Source of the DNA: CAYFJO01 sp964343305
Lineage (GTDB): Bacteria; Planctomycetota; Planctomycetia; Pirellulales; Pirellulaceae
Direction: 5' to 3'
Length of the DNA: 64,000 bases
NCBI GenBank assembly: GCA_964343305.1
Contig: CAYFJO010000003.1
Coordinates: forward strand, 1-64,000
In this document: piece after piece, positions 34,948 through 43,996 of the stretch
How positions within the stretch are numbered: the first letter of the stretch is position 1
Layout: each line of letters starts with the position of its first letter
Program-made: the position numbers and the translations under genes
Notes under the pieces: model-generated
What the model was told of the DNA's origin: nothing
The model's database searches: none
The model's input: only the letters and a program-made list of their open reading frames with translations

Positions 34948-35997
34948 TCAGTCGCTCCCCGCGATTGGGTCCTTTTTTTGTTTCTTGTGAAGAATCTCAA
35001 TAACACGACTTCGGCTGGCCGCTCGCCAAGTTGCGCCAATCGCTGCAATGACTTGGCTAGCAACGTCGTTCGTTGACATCTCTTCCTCTAGCGAGACCGA
35101 TCGACATTCGCTCAGGCTGCGAAACCATGTTTCTTGCCGCCGGGCAAATTGGCGCGTCCTTGCTTTGACCTTTTCGATTGTCTCTTCGAGGTCTCCTGTG
35201 CCACGAAGATGATCAATCACTTCGCGATAACCCACCGCTTGCGATGCCGTTCGGCTCAACTGGCCGAAAGTGTCGATCAGCCCACGGACTTCTTCGAGAA
35301 AGCCGATCGCGAACATTTTGTCGACGCGCCGCTCGATCCGTTGATGAAGTTCTTCCCGCCGCCATTGAAGTGCGAAAACTTTGCATGCCTCGGCCGGCTG
35401 GTCTTCGTCGAATTGCACTTGCAAGTGGCTGATGGGCTGGCCCGTCAATCGATAAACTTCCAACGCCCGGATCATTCGCCGTTTGTCGTTGGGATGAAGC
35501 TTGGTGGCCGACAAGGGATCGATGTGCATCAGACGTTCGTGCAACGCGGCCAGGCCAACCGTTTCAATTTCCGCTTCGATTTCGCGCCGCAGGTCCCAAT
35601 CCGCGGGCGGACCGTCAAAGATGCCGCGCAACATCGCCTTCAGATACATGGGCGTACCGCCGACAAATAACACTTCGCGGCCGCGCTGGCGAATTTCCTG
35701 AGCAATCTTGGTTGCCTGCTCCACGTAATTCGAGACGCTGAATTGCTCGGTCGGATCGAGGATGTCGATCAAGTGATGCTCGATCGTCGCGCATTGCTCT
35801 GGCGACGGCTTCGCCGTGCCGATGTCCATGCCACGATAAACGGCCATCGAGTCGAGCGAAATGATCTCCGCGTCCAGGCGTTTCGCCAATTCCATGCCGA
35901 CGTCCGTTTTGCCGCTGGCCGTCGGCCCGGTCAGGAACCAGCAATCGTGGGCCAGCGAAAAGTCCGCCTCGAAATCAGTTGCATCGGATTCAGTCAT
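34948..35997 (-). CDS. miaA: tRNA dimethylallyltransferase
   Basis: 349 residues, slightly longer than the usual 300-320. The P-loop 'GPTASGKT' is at residues 24-31; 'LDSMAVYRGMDIGTAKP', 'HHLIDILDP', 'VGGTPMYLKA' and 'NDKRRMIRALEVYRLTG' are MiaA signatures. The enzyme adds a dimethylallyl group to A37 of tRNAs reading UNN codons. The C-terminal extension ends in a basic tail ('HKKQKKDPIAGSD'). It stands alone on its strand. Confidence 0.94.
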   Translation of the reverse strand: MTESDATDFEADFSLAHDCWFLTGPTASGKTDVGMELAKRLDAEIISLDSMAVYRGMDIGTAKPSPEQCATIEHHLIDILDPTEQFSVSNYVEQATKIAQEIRQRGREVLFVGGTPMYLKAMLRGIFDGPPADWDLRREIEAEIETVGLAALHERLMHIDPLSATKLHPNDKRRMIRALEVYRLTGQPISHLQVQFDEDQPAEACKVFALQWRREELHQRIERRVDKMFAIGFLEEVRGLIDTFGQLSRTASQAVGYREVIDHLRGTGDLEETIEKVKARTRQFARRQETWFRSLSECRSVSLEEEMSTNDVASQVIAAIGATWRAASRSRVIEILHKKQKKDPIAGSD

Positions 35998-36103
35998 CGT
36001 GGTGAAGCGCCGTTACGTTATAATGAAGCTCTATGTAATTCTCCGCACAGCATTGTCACTTTTAACTTTGATTTAGCCTAGACCGGCCGCCAGGAACCGA
36101 AGC

Positions 36104-36448
36104 GTGACCAACGACGAAACAACTGTCTTCTCGCGTTTAATGGCCATCATCGAAGATCGCAAGGCCAACCCGCCCGAGCGTTCTTACACGACCAAACTAT
36201 TCGCCGGAGGCGTGGCGAAGATCGGAGAAAAGATCGTCGAAGAATCCCATGAAGTTGTCGAGGCCGCCGGCGAGTCCGGCCGCGAAGGACACGACCACCT
36301 GGTTTACGAAGCGGCCGACTTGATTTACCACCTGTTCGTGATGCTAGGCCATCGCGAGGTCAAACTTGAGGAGGTCGAACAGGAACTGGCGCGACGATTT
36401 GGCATCTCTGGCTTGGACGAGAAAGAATCTCGGCAGCAGGAACAATGA
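36104..36448 (+). CDS. hisE: Phosphoribosyl-ATP pyrophosphatase
   Basis: 114 residues with the MazG-like four-helix pattern of HisE: 'KANPPERSYTTKLFAGG', 'KIGEKIVEESHEVVEAA' with the acidic metal ligands, and 'YEAADLIYHLFVMLG'. It catalyses the second step of histidine biosynthesis. GTG start with AGGA about 9 bases before. No other his gene is in the window, so the pathway genes are scattered, as is usual in planctomycetes. Confidence 0.92.
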   Translation: MTNDETTVFSRLMAIIEDRKANPPERSYTTKLFAGGVAKIGEKIVEESHEVVEAAGESGREGHDHLVYEAADLIYHLFVMLGHREVKLEEVEQELARRFGISGLDEKESRQQEQ

Positions 36449-36545
36449 TAGCCGCATCCCCAAGGAAGTCTGAACTTGGAAGTATTTGTGTCTTGTGCTT
36501 CGGATCGCGGACTTTCGCGCTTTAATCTGGGATGAGCCCGGAGAA

Positions 36546-36572
36546 TGGTGGGACATGTATACGTTCCCACCA
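36546..36572 (+). terminator. Possible terminator after hisE
   Basis: An 8-bp stem TGGTGGGA (36546-36553) / TCCCACCA (36565-36572) with an 11-base loop is followed by GACTTTTA. The T tract is short, so this is a weak candidate. Confidence 0.35.
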
Positions 36573-36614
36573 GACTTTTAATCCATGTTGGATGCCAAGA
36601 ACGAGAAACGCGAC

Positions 36615-36660
36615 AAACGGGGTCGGATCTCGTTTTGAATAATGAGACCCGACCCCGTTT
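36615..36660. repeat. REP-like palindrome 'GGGGTCGG-TCTC'
   Basis: Arms 36615-36631 (AAACGGGGTCGGATCTC) and 36644-36660 (GAGACCCGACCCCGTTT) pair with a single mismatch around a 12-base A+T-rich loop. A related half-site, AACGGGGGTCAGGTCTTGAC, lies at 37478-37497 on the other side of the ankyrin gene. Such elements resemble the palindromes associated with REP-type transposases; no transposase gene is nearby. Confidence 0.7.
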
Positions 36661-36710
36661 CCGTCGTTGATTGATTGCGAACGGGGAATGCAAAAGCGAG
36701 AGCGGATCAT

Positions 36711-37403
36711 CTACTTATTGTCGCTGTCAGTGATTTCATTGAGCGAATCAATGAACTTTTTCGAACTTGATGCTAAATACCTCGCATTCTTGTCGATCAA
36801 GAGTCTCACCACCTCTGCATGTTGCATCTGGGCAGCTTGATCTAGTGGCGTAAAGCCTTCATCATCCGTCGCGTTGACATCGGGGTTTTCCTCTAGCAAC
36901 CGCTGGACAATATCTTCATATCCTTCTCTAGCTGCTAGATGAAGTGGACTCCAACCATGCTCACACGAAACACTGATACTTGCATTTGCGCCACTACTAA
37001 GCAAGAGGTCAACGATTGCTGGATTCCCGCTCCACACGGCTCCCCAAATGGGTGTTGCTTGTCGACACATCTGGTTGACATCCGCACCGCAGTTTATCAA
37101 GAACCTGACAACTTCGAATTGATTATCATGAGCAGCCAGGCAAAGTAGCGTTTCGCCGTCCTTCCAAGCAAATCTAGCAAGCTCTGGAGTCTCTCGAACT
37201 TCGTCCACTATGCCCTCCCACTTGATGTCTTGAAATGTCAGCAAAGCTGACTCAAACGCCGAAATCTGTGACCAGTCTATGTTGGCACCTAGGGCGTCAA
37301 TGTCGATTCTTCCGTTTTCGAGTAGTGGGACTTTCATGACGATTTGATCAATTCGAGAAGTGTCACCCAGCCACCGGCGTTCCATCTTCCCAAATCCTGA
37401 CAC
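36711..37403 (-). CDS. Ankyrin-repeat protein
   Basis: 230 residues from a GTG at 37403; ATG 37337 would remove 22 residues. About four ankyrin repeats fill residues 80-215: 'GETLLCLAAHDNQFEVVRFL', 'ATPIWGAVWSGNPAIVDLLL', 'WSPLHLAAREGYEDIVQRLL', 'GFTPLDQAAQMQHAEVVRLL'. Ankyrins bind proteins; no enzymatic domain or signal peptide is seen. The gene looks less G+C-rich than its neighbours and is flanked on both sides by REP-like sequences, which suggests it may have been acquired, by inference. Confidence 0.8.
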   Translation of the reverse strand: MSGFGKMERRWLGDTSRIDQIVMKVPLLENGRIDIDALGANIDWSQISAFESALLTFQDIKWEGIVDEVRETPELARFAWKDGETLLCLAAHDNQFEVVRFLINCGADVNQMCRQATPIWGAVWSGNPAIVDLLLSSGANASISVSCEHGWSPLHLAAREGYEDIVQRLLEENPDVNATDDEGFTPLDQAAQMQHAEVVRLLIDKNARYLASSSKKFIDSLNEITDSDNK

Positions 37404-37477
37404 GGATTTAACAAGGCCGATACGGACGAGCGCCGGATTCAGTGAACGGGAATTGCGACACGCTTTGTTGGAGGAAG

Positions 37478-37497
37478 AACGGGGGTCAGGTCTTGAC
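37478..37497. repeat. Half-site of the REP-like 'GGGGTCAGGTCT' element
   Basis: AACGGGGGTCAGGTCTTGAC matches the arms of the 36615-36660 palindrome in its core. No matching inverted arm was found close by. Confidence 0.45.
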
Positions 37498-37576
37498 TTT
37501 TAACTTTTGGCCGGTATCTCACATTGCATGGGACGGCCTTTACCGTGCTCAACACACGCTACGTGAATCATCCGGG

Positions 37577-37600
37577 TTAGGCAAGCGAGACGCTTACCCT
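37577..37600. repeat. Imperfect hairpin overlapping the cmk stop
   Basis: TTAGGCAAGCG and CGCTTACCCT pair imperfectly around AGA and reach into the cmk stop codon. No T-run on the minus strand, so termination is unproven. Confidence 0.35.
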
Positions 37601-38258
37601 ACGTTTTGAAACCTTTTGCTGCCTGCATTAGCCTTTCCAATTGATTAACCACTTCATCTCGCGTTAGCCCGTCGGTCATCACTTCGATCGCGTCGAGGGC
37701 TTTCATCAGGCGTCCAACTTCCCGGTTCGAATCTCGGCGGTCTCGCTCGTTTTGTTGTGCGAGCACCTCTTCGAACGTCACTTGTTCGCCCTGTGCGACA
37801 AGATCGCTCAGGCGCCGCCTTGCTCGTTCTTCGGGGCTGGCGGTCAGAAAGATTTTGCACTCTGCATCGGGAAACGCCACCGTGCCTTGGTCGCGGCCTT
37901 CGGTCACCGTGTTCTGATCGGCCGCGATTCTTCTTTGTAGCTCGACCAGGTTTTTACGAATCAAAGGATTGTCGGCGACGAAATGGATCGCGGTGGTCAC
38001 TTCGGTCGTGCGAATGTCATCCGTGACATCTTCGCCGTTGACGATGACGCGTGGACCTTGAAATTCGATTGAAATCTCTTGCGACAGTCGGACCAAGGCA
38101 TCTTCGTCGTGCCAGTCGATTTTCTGACGCAACGCAGTCAACGCGACAGCACGATACGTGGCTCCGGTGTCAAGAAACTGAAAGCCCAATCGCTCTGCCA
38201 GCGCACGCGACACATAACTTTTCCCTGCCCCCGCCGGTCCGTCAATCGTTACGATCAT
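37599..38258 (-). CDS. cmk: Cytidylate kinase
   Basis: 219 residues. P-loop 'IDGPAGAGKS' (residues 5-14), 'LDTGATYRAVAL', 'GRDQGTVAFPDAECKIFLTA' and the lid 'RARRRLSDL' are typical of CMP/dCMP kinase, which phosphorylates CMP to CDP. The family usually has 'EGRDIGT'; here Gln replaces Ile. It starts 6 bases after the stop of the 950-residue gene, so both are probably one transcript. Confidence 0.94.
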   Translation of the reverse strand: MIVTIDGPAGAGKSYVSRALAERLGFQFLDTGATYRAVALTALRQKIDWHDEDALVRLSQEISIEFQGPRVIVNGEDVTDDIRTTEVTTAIHFVADNPLIRKNLVELQRRIAADQNTVTEGRDQGTVAFPDAECKIFLTASPEERARRRLSDLVAQGEQVTFEEVLAQQNERDRRDSNREVGRLMKALDAIEVMTDGLTRDEVVNQLERLMQAAKGFKT

Positions 38259-38264
38259 TTGATC

Positions 38265-41117
38265 CTACCAGCGGCATTCGATTTCCGCCCATTCGCTAGC
38301 GCAGACATCCAACCGTACTTTGCCTTCTTCTATTTTGCAGTCGCTGATCGAGTTGCCTTGAAAGTCGACCACGCGGGCTTCGCGAATTGCATGGAAACTA
38401 CTCAAGGTTGCTCGGCATGAGCGGGCGGCGGTCTCCAACAATCGTACGCGAAAACCTTGCACACTCCCATCCGACTCCATCGGCTCCCAATGCGTGGCGA
38501 CGATGTTTTTGGCATCGACATGGAACAGCCAACTCGAACTGGCGGGCGAAGGGACGGCGGCGGTTTGTGCGAATAATGTATCCGGCATCAGCAAACTGGT
38601 GGCCGCTTGCATGGGATAGGGAACGTCGATGCCGATGCCGACGCGAAAGCGACGAGCCGTTTCGCCACGTACGATCAACAAGCTGTCGAGTATCCGGTGT
38701 CCGCACTTGCGATGGAATGGCAAGCCGCCGGTCAGGATCGTCGTCTTACGTTTCTTGTCGATGCTCTCGATGTCTATGTATTGTGGGGCTTCGAAGTGTT
38801 TGCTGCTGATTGCCTGTTTAAGTCCGTTGACGGCTCGCCACATGTCGACGGTTGGTTCGGCCCAAGCGAAGCGCGCTGCGAAATACGAGTTCCACGGATC
38901 CGCACGTGGATCAACTTTTGGGTCCAGCTCGATGTCGATTAACACAACGCGCGTGCCACGCCACAGCCGAAACGTTTGTTGGTATTCCGCCAGATCCGTG
39001 CCGTCTTTATCAAGCAACCGGCCGTTGACGACGATTTCGCCGAGCGTGGAACTGTTGCTGGTTACTTCGATGTTGTCCGCCGCCATGACTGAGTAATTGG
39101 CCATCTCGTCTGGGTCTTGCCAAGTGTCGTCGACGTTGGCTCGCTGGCCTGGCAAGCGAAACGCGAGTTGCTGCGAGAGCCGATTGCCGCGGTGCTTGTA
39201 TTCGTACAAAGACCGCATCGCGCCGGTTGTCGAATCGATGAGCACTTCGAAAAACTCGTTTCTGAGCAAACAGTAGCCTTCGTCTTGCGTCTTGTCCTCC
39301 GCCAGTGGGCGATTGTCCCGACGGCTTCGCCCGGCGGGCTTCTTGCCTGGTGCGACCCAAACGAAACCCATCGGTGGGACGTCGACAATAATCTGTTTTG
39401 TGTCGCCGGCATCACTGGCCGAGTAGATCGGTTTTTCCACCACTGGCAGTCGTTTCAGTTCTGGTGTCTCCACTCCGATCCGACGAACGAAACTGCACGG
39501 ATTGGCGACTAGATAGCCTTCGACTTCTTCGCGGTCTTGGCGCGGCAGGCATTCAGCAAATCGTTTTGTGGCATCGGCGACCGCGTTCGTAGTTTGTTCA
39601 TTGAGATCGCTGCCTTGTTCGATTTCGACCGTTCGATCAATGTCGTTGAGCAACGTGTCGCTCGATTTGGCGACATCGCCCGTGACGAGACCGACGAGCG
39701 TGCGCAGTGCATTGGCCGCCTCGGCCGCCGTTCGCTGTCGCCAATAATTCGTCGACGAGGAAATCGGATTGGGCGTGCGGCGAATAATTGCCTGTTTTAA
39801 GTAGGGCGACTGATATTGGTCGGCCGTGAATCGGTCGGACTGACCTGCATCGTCGGTTTCACGGATGTACTCATCGAACGTGACGAACTTGCCAAGCGCC
39901 GGGCCATAGCTGGCAATCCGCCGCAAATCGCTTAGCCAAACGCTGGATTTGCCGGGCCAATGAGCCAAGCAGACGGTGGCCACGTGGTCCATGTCCATCG
40001 ATTCGCCCATTTTGACCGCCAGATTCAGATACGTGGCGGGCTTGGTCGCGTCTAGCGGAGCGCGGGCCATCGCATCAATCGATGTGCCGTCGGGGCTCTC
40101 CCAGCGTGTTTTGATTTGCACGCCTTCGGGAAATCGACCGTCGTCCAGCGTGGCGTGTAGCCCGGCTTCGATGCCAAGTTTGCTCAGAATCTGTGGCAGA
40201 GCAGGCGTCAATCCAAATCGTCGTCGGCCGAAAACCTTGGGAGGCTCGCCGAGATGCGTTTTGTAATCTTCCAGTCCACTGCGGAATTCACTGAGGATTG
40301 TCTCGCAAGAGAGCAGCGGCAGCCGACGTTCGACGGACTCGCCGCCAAGCACACAGGCTTCGCCTTTTTCTAACTTCGCCCGCAGCGCGGCCAACGTTTC
40401 AGATTCTTGTTGAGCCATGCATTCGACCGAGGTGGCAGACAGCAACAAATTGATTGGCGAGGACAAGGCAAGTTCGTCGCGCAACACCTGGCCGATCGTT
40501 GTGTCGGCAACCAAAGTGAGGTCAATGATGAAGGCGTCCACGGGGTAGTAATGGTCGCGTTCTTCGGCGAGCACGTCAAAACAAGACGTTAGTTTTTCAC
40601 GGGCAAGCTCCACGTCTCGTTCCATCGCGGCTTTGGCCGCGGCGACCGTTTGGTTGCTGAAGTGAATTTCGTCGAGGTTACTGGAGTAGCGCATTTGCCG
40701 CGTGAGCAATTCGACTTGCAGATAGCAATAGCCCAGCGCCAGAAAATCGGCGGCCAATTCGCCGTCGACTTGGCCATCGCCACCATCAAGATTTTCCAGA
40801 GCCAGCGAGATGATTTCATCTCGGTCGGTTTTTTTGCGGATGAAGTTGGCACCTTCTTCCTTGGCGCGCTGTGCGAATCCTGTGGGTAGCTCATGCACGC
40901 TGACCGACGGAGCGAGCACGAGTCGTTCGCTAAGGTCTTCCGGCGGATCGTCAACTCGGTGCCATGCCGGGATTGATTCGACGCAATGGATCAGTGCCGG
41001 ATGCCAGAGCGCGGTCCAGTTGGCGAGCAGTCCCTGGGCATCGTCTCCTTCATGATGAAGCGGGAAATCCTCAAGGCTGTGGCACGGGAGCAGAATAATG
41101 TTTTCTCGATACTTCAT
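38265..41117 (-). CDS. Large protein, possible GH38-like glycoside hydrolase
   Basis: 950 residues from the ATG at 41117, which begins 'MKYRENIILLPCHSLEDFPL'; the frame is open a further 26 codons without support. No signal peptide. The second half ('NEFFEVLIDSTTGAMRSLYE', 'GNRLSQQLAFRLPG', 'FRLWRGTRVVLIDIELDP') resembles the C-terminal beta domains of GH38 alpha-mannosidase-like proteins, and a middle barrel-like part ('RRRFGLTPALPQILSKLGIE') fits a GH38/GH57-type fold. I cannot identify the catalytic Asp, so enzymatic activity is open. It is coupled to cmk (6-base gap). Confidence 0.6.
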   Translation of the reverse strand: MKYRENIILLPCHSLEDFPLHHEGDDAQGLLANWTALWHPALIHCVESIPAWHRVDDPPEDLSERLVLAPSVSVHELPTGFAQRAKEEGANFIRKKTDRDEIISLALENLDGGDGQVDGELAADFLALGYCYLQVELLTRQMRYSSNLDEIHFSNQTVAAAKAAMERDVELAREKLTSCFDVLAEERDHYYPVDAFIIDLTLVADTTIGQVLRDELALSSPINLLLSATSVECMAQQESETLAALRAKLEKGEACVLGGESVERRLPLLSCETILSEFRSGLEDYKTHLGEPPKVFGRRRFGLTPALPQILSKLGIEAGLHATLDDGRFPEGVQIKTRWESPDGTSIDAMARAPLDATKPATYLNLAVKMGESMDMDHVATVCLAHWPGKSSVWLSDLRRIASYGPALGKFVTFDEYIRETDDAGQSDRFTADQYQSPYLKQAIIRRTPNPISSSTNYWRQRTAAEAANALRTLVGLVTGDVAKSSDTLLNDIDRTVEIEQGSDLNEQTTNAVADATKRFAECLPRQDREEVEGYLVANPCSFVRRIGVETPELKRLPVVEKPIYSASDAGDTKQIIVDVPPMGFVWVAPGKKPAGRSRRDNRPLAEDKTQDEGYCLLRNEFFEVLIDSTTGAMRSLYEYKHRGNRLSQQLAFRLPGQRANVDDTWQDPDEMANYSVMAADNIEVTSNSSTLGEIVVNGRLLDKDGTDLAEYQQTFRLWRGTRVVLIDIELDPKVDPRADPWNSYFAARFAWAEPTVDMWRAVNGLKQAISSKHFEAPQYIDIESIDKKRKTTILTGGLPFHRKCGHRILDSLLIVRGETARRFRVGIGIDVPYPMQAATSLLMPDTLFAQTAAVPSPASSSWLFHVDAKNIVATHWEPMESDGSVQGFRVRLLETAARSCRATLSSFHAIREARVVDFQGNSISDCKIEEGKVRLDVCASEWAEIECRW

Positions 41118-41696
41118 CGGCGGACTCAATATCCAAAGATACGTGTGATCAACGAGAAAGATAGACGGATAGCTCGTTAGGCTGGTGGGGTGCAAGAGCG
41201 TACGGGAGGATGCTGCCGTACCAGGTTAGAAGTCGCCAACGCTTGGCATTGCCGACGTGAATAATAGTGATCCTAGCACGAGGGGTTTTTGTCGACAACC
41301 AAACGTGTCGACACGTACCCGCAGCACAAGTGAGGGGGTTCGCAAAACTCCGTCACTCGCTCACGCGCTGTGTTTGCATGACCTTTGGTGATTGCTTTAC
41401 TCCAATTAGGGGGATTGTGACGGCAATTCATCAAAATAAAATGGCCTCCAAAGCATGCGGGGAATCATGCTTGATGGATAAGTCGTTGTGGCGATTGAAC
41501 ATGGTTCATTTCTCACAACCTGAAATTTCGTTGACAAACACCGTACTCTCCCAGTAAATTAGGAACTAAAGAGAATCCGGCCAGCTCCTTATCTTACATT
41601 CACTCGTCTCATCGACATTTTGAGCCAGAGCTGCCGGGGCAAGCGGCTTTCGGACGGTCGTTTGTTGAGGCACATTTGGACTTGGGGGAATCACCC
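41118..41696. other. 579-base divergent regulatory region
   Basis: No gene is supported. Features seen: a perfect 14-base palindrome ACGTGTCGACACGT (41303-41316), a 7-bp hairpin AAGCATG/CATGCTT (41451-41472), and a sigma-70-like promoter (41531-41560, separate entry). The leader from that promoter to the PilM-like start is about 130 bases. Confidence 0.55.
41531..41560 (+). promoter_or_regulatory. Sigma-70-like promoter of the PilM-type cluster
   Basis: A perfect -35 box TTGACA (41531-41536) and a -10 box TAAATT (41555-41560, four of six consensus bases) are 18 bases apart. The nearest downstream gene is the PilM-like gene on the same strand. Confidence 0.55.
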
Positions 41697-43994
41697 ATGG
41701 CTAAGAAAAAACGCCGCAGCGGTGTTTGGGGAATTGATATTGGACAATGCGGCTTAAAAGCGCTGCGTTGTGTCGAAGGCGACGACGAAGATGAACCCCT
41801 CGTTGCCGATGCATTTGATTACATCGAGTACCCCAAGGTACTTAGCCAACCCGAAGCGGACGCGGACGAGTTGATTCGCGAGGCGCTCGAGCAATTCTTG
41901 GAACGCAACGAGATCAAGGGCGACAGAGTTGCGATGTCGGTCTCTGGCCAAGCGGGCTTGTCGCGATTCTTCAAGCCGCCGCCTGTCGACGCCAAGATGA
42001 TTCCCGACATCGTCAAGTATGAAGCTCGGCAGCAGATTCCGTTTGCGCTGGAAGACGTCATCTGGGACTTTCAACGAATCGGCGGCCAAGAAGTGGACGG
42101 CTTCGTGATGGATGCCGAAGTTGGCATTTTCGCGATGAAACGCGACGCCGTGTTCCGTGCGTTGCAACCATTCACGGACGCCGAGGTCGAGGTGGACATC
42201 GTCCAATTGGCGCCGTTGTCGATCTACAACGCGGTTTGCCACGACATGCTGGGCGATCTTCCTGCGCCGGAAGACATCGACCCCGATGATCCGCCCGAAT
42301 CCGTGGTCGTGCTGTCGGTCGGTACGGAAACGACCGATCTGGTCATTACCAATGGCAGCCGGTTGTGGCAGCGAAACATTCCGCTCGGCGGAAACCATTT
42401 TACAAAACAGTTGACCAAGGAATTGAAGCTGACCTATGCCAAGGCGGAACATCTAAAACGCAACGCACGTCAGGCGGAAGATCCCAAGACGGTTTTCCAA
42501 GTCATGCGGCCGGTGTTTAACGACCTGGTCACCGAAATCCAGCGCAGCGTTGGCTACTTCCAAAGCATCGACCGCCAGGCCAAGATCGGCAAGATGGTGT
42601 TGCTCGGCAACGCGGTCAAGCTGCCGGGTTTGCGGCAATACCTGTCCAAGAACCTGGGACAGGAAGTCGTCAAACTGGATACTTACGATTCGCTGTCGGG
42701 ATCGGCGGTGCTGGATGCCAAAGCCTTCAAGGACAACGCGCTCTCGTTTGGCGTGGCCTATGGCCTGTGCCTGCAAGCGCTAGACGTCGGCAGGATTGGC
42801 ACCAACCTGTTGCCGCGAGAATTCATCACGGAGCGACTGATCCGTGAGAAAAAACCTTGGGCGGTTGTCTCGGTGGCCGCGTTGCTGTTGGCGATGGCGT
42901 TCAACTATTTCTTCCAATACAACGCTTGGAGCCGCGTGCATCCCGAGTTGACGGAGGTCGGCGAAAAGGGAAGTGTAAGCTACAATGACATGTTTAGGAC
43001 GATCGAGGGCATCGAAAAGGAGAGCAGCGAAAAGCTGGCTCGTGACACAAAACAACTTGCCGAAATGACGCACATCAAGTCGCTGGGCACGGAAGTGGTC
43101 GGCGACGGGGATCGCAAGCTGTTATGGGCCGAGTTGATCAAAACCATTCATCTGGCCCTGCCGACCGATCCGCGTGTCACACCGGGCGATTCCGCCGATC
43201 CATTGAAAGTGCCCTTTATCGACCGCGAGGACATTCAAATCGAGTACCTGGAATCGGAGTATTTTCAAGAACTATCCGGATGGTATGAAGGGCCGGTGAA
43301 GGGTCTTTACCAGATTGAGTTAAATCGGGCCCGAAACGAAGACACGGCGAATGCGGAAGGAGAGTCGGCAGACGAAGCCGCGACAGCCGAAGCCGCGGTG
43401 GTGGAAGATCCCGGACCTTCCGGCAAAGGCTGGGTGTTCGAAATGGCGGGATATCATTTTCACAACAGCAATTCGCGCGTGGATAAGGGCTGGGGTGCCG
43501 CTTACATTCGAAACACGCTGCTCAAGAACCTGCGCGAAGGCACAGTCAAATTGCCCGACCAGGAAGGCAACGAGGTGGAGTTCACCTACAAGGAAATGGG
43601 TGTCGGTTATCCGATTTTGGCGGTGAACAACGAAATCAACCACGCGTATCGGCTGAAGAATCCGAACCACCCCGCCAACAGTCAAGGTGGCGGCCGGGTG
43701 GGGGCAGTCCGTGGCGATGATGATGGCACAGCAATCCCCCTCGATTTTGCCGCGCCTAAGTATGATTTTGTCATTCAATTCTGTTGGCAGGAAAACCCAC
43801 TGACGCAACGGATGGAACTGTTGACCAAGCGTCTGGAAGAGCAGAGGCAGCTTGAAGAACAGCGACGGCTTGAGGCGCAACAAGCCGCCGAGGCCGCGGC
43901 AAACGAACAGGGCGAGCCAGCAGCCGGGAATCCGGCACCAGCAGACCCAGCGGCAAACGCTGGCGGGGCGAACAATGCGAATGGAGGATCCTAA
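41697..43994 (+). CDS. PilM-like actin-fold ATPase fused to a membrane-anchored C-terminal domain
   Basis: 765 residues from the ATG at 41697, preceded by GGGGGA; a TTG at 41676 is in frame but less likely. Residues about 10-370 are a PilM/FtsA-type ATPase ('VWGIDIGQCGLKALRC', 'VVLSVGTETTDLVITNG', 'IPLGGNHFTKQL', 'MVLLGNAVKLPGL'). Then comes one transmembrane helix (about 387-407, 'WAVVSVAALLLAMAFNYFF'), a periplasmic region of 300 residues and a Gln/Glu coiled coil ending Ala/Asn-rich. Normal PilM is 350 residues and cytoplasmic and hands over to separate PilN/PilO; here those parts appear fused. It heads a three-gene unit. Confidence 0.82.
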   Translation: MAKKKRRSGVWGIDIGQCGLKALRCVEGDDEDEPLVADAFDYIEYPKVLSQPEADADELIREALEQFLERNEIKGDRVAMSVSGQAGLSRFFKPPPVDAKMIPDIVKYEARQQIPFALEDVIWDFQRIGGQEVDGFVMDAEVGIFAMKRDAVFRALQPFTDAEVEVDIVQLAPLSIYNAVCHDMLGDLPAPEDIDPDDPPESVVVLSVGTETTDLVITNGSRLWQRNIPLGGNHFTKQLTKELKLTYAKAEHLKRNARQAEDPKTVFQVMRPVFNDLVTEIQRSVGYFQSIDRQAKIGKMVLLGNAVKLPGLRQYLSKNLGQEVVKLDTYDSLSGSAVLDAKAFKDNALSFGVAYGLCLQALDVGRIGTNLLPREFITERLIREKKPWAVVSVAALLLAMAFNYFFQYNAWSRVHPELTEVGEKGSVSYNDMFRTIEGIEKESSEKLARDTKQLAEMTHIKSLGTEVVGDGDRKLLWAELIKTIHLALPTDPRVTPGDSADPLKVPFIDREDIQIEYLESEYFQELSGWYEGPVKGLYQIELNRARNEDTANAEGESADEAATAEAAVVEDPGPSGKGWVFEMAGYHFHNSNSRVDKGWGAAYIRNTLLKNLREGTVKLPDQEGNEVEFTYKEMGVGYPILAVNNEINHAYRLKNPNHPANSQGGGRVGAVRGDDDGTAIPLDFAAPKYDFVIQFCWQENPLTQRMELLTKRLEEQRQLEEQRRLEAQQAAEAAANEQGEPAAGNPAPADPAANAGGANNANGGS

Positions 43995-43996
43995 TT

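Noticed and set aside
34686..35003. 105-residue open frame overlapping the miaA end
   Set aside because: Composition is atypical, no motif is seen, and it overlaps a certain gene on the other strand.
41267..41557. 96-residue open frame in the gap before the PilM-type cluster
   Set aside because: No family resemblance or ribosome site, and the sigma-70-like -35 box lies inside it.
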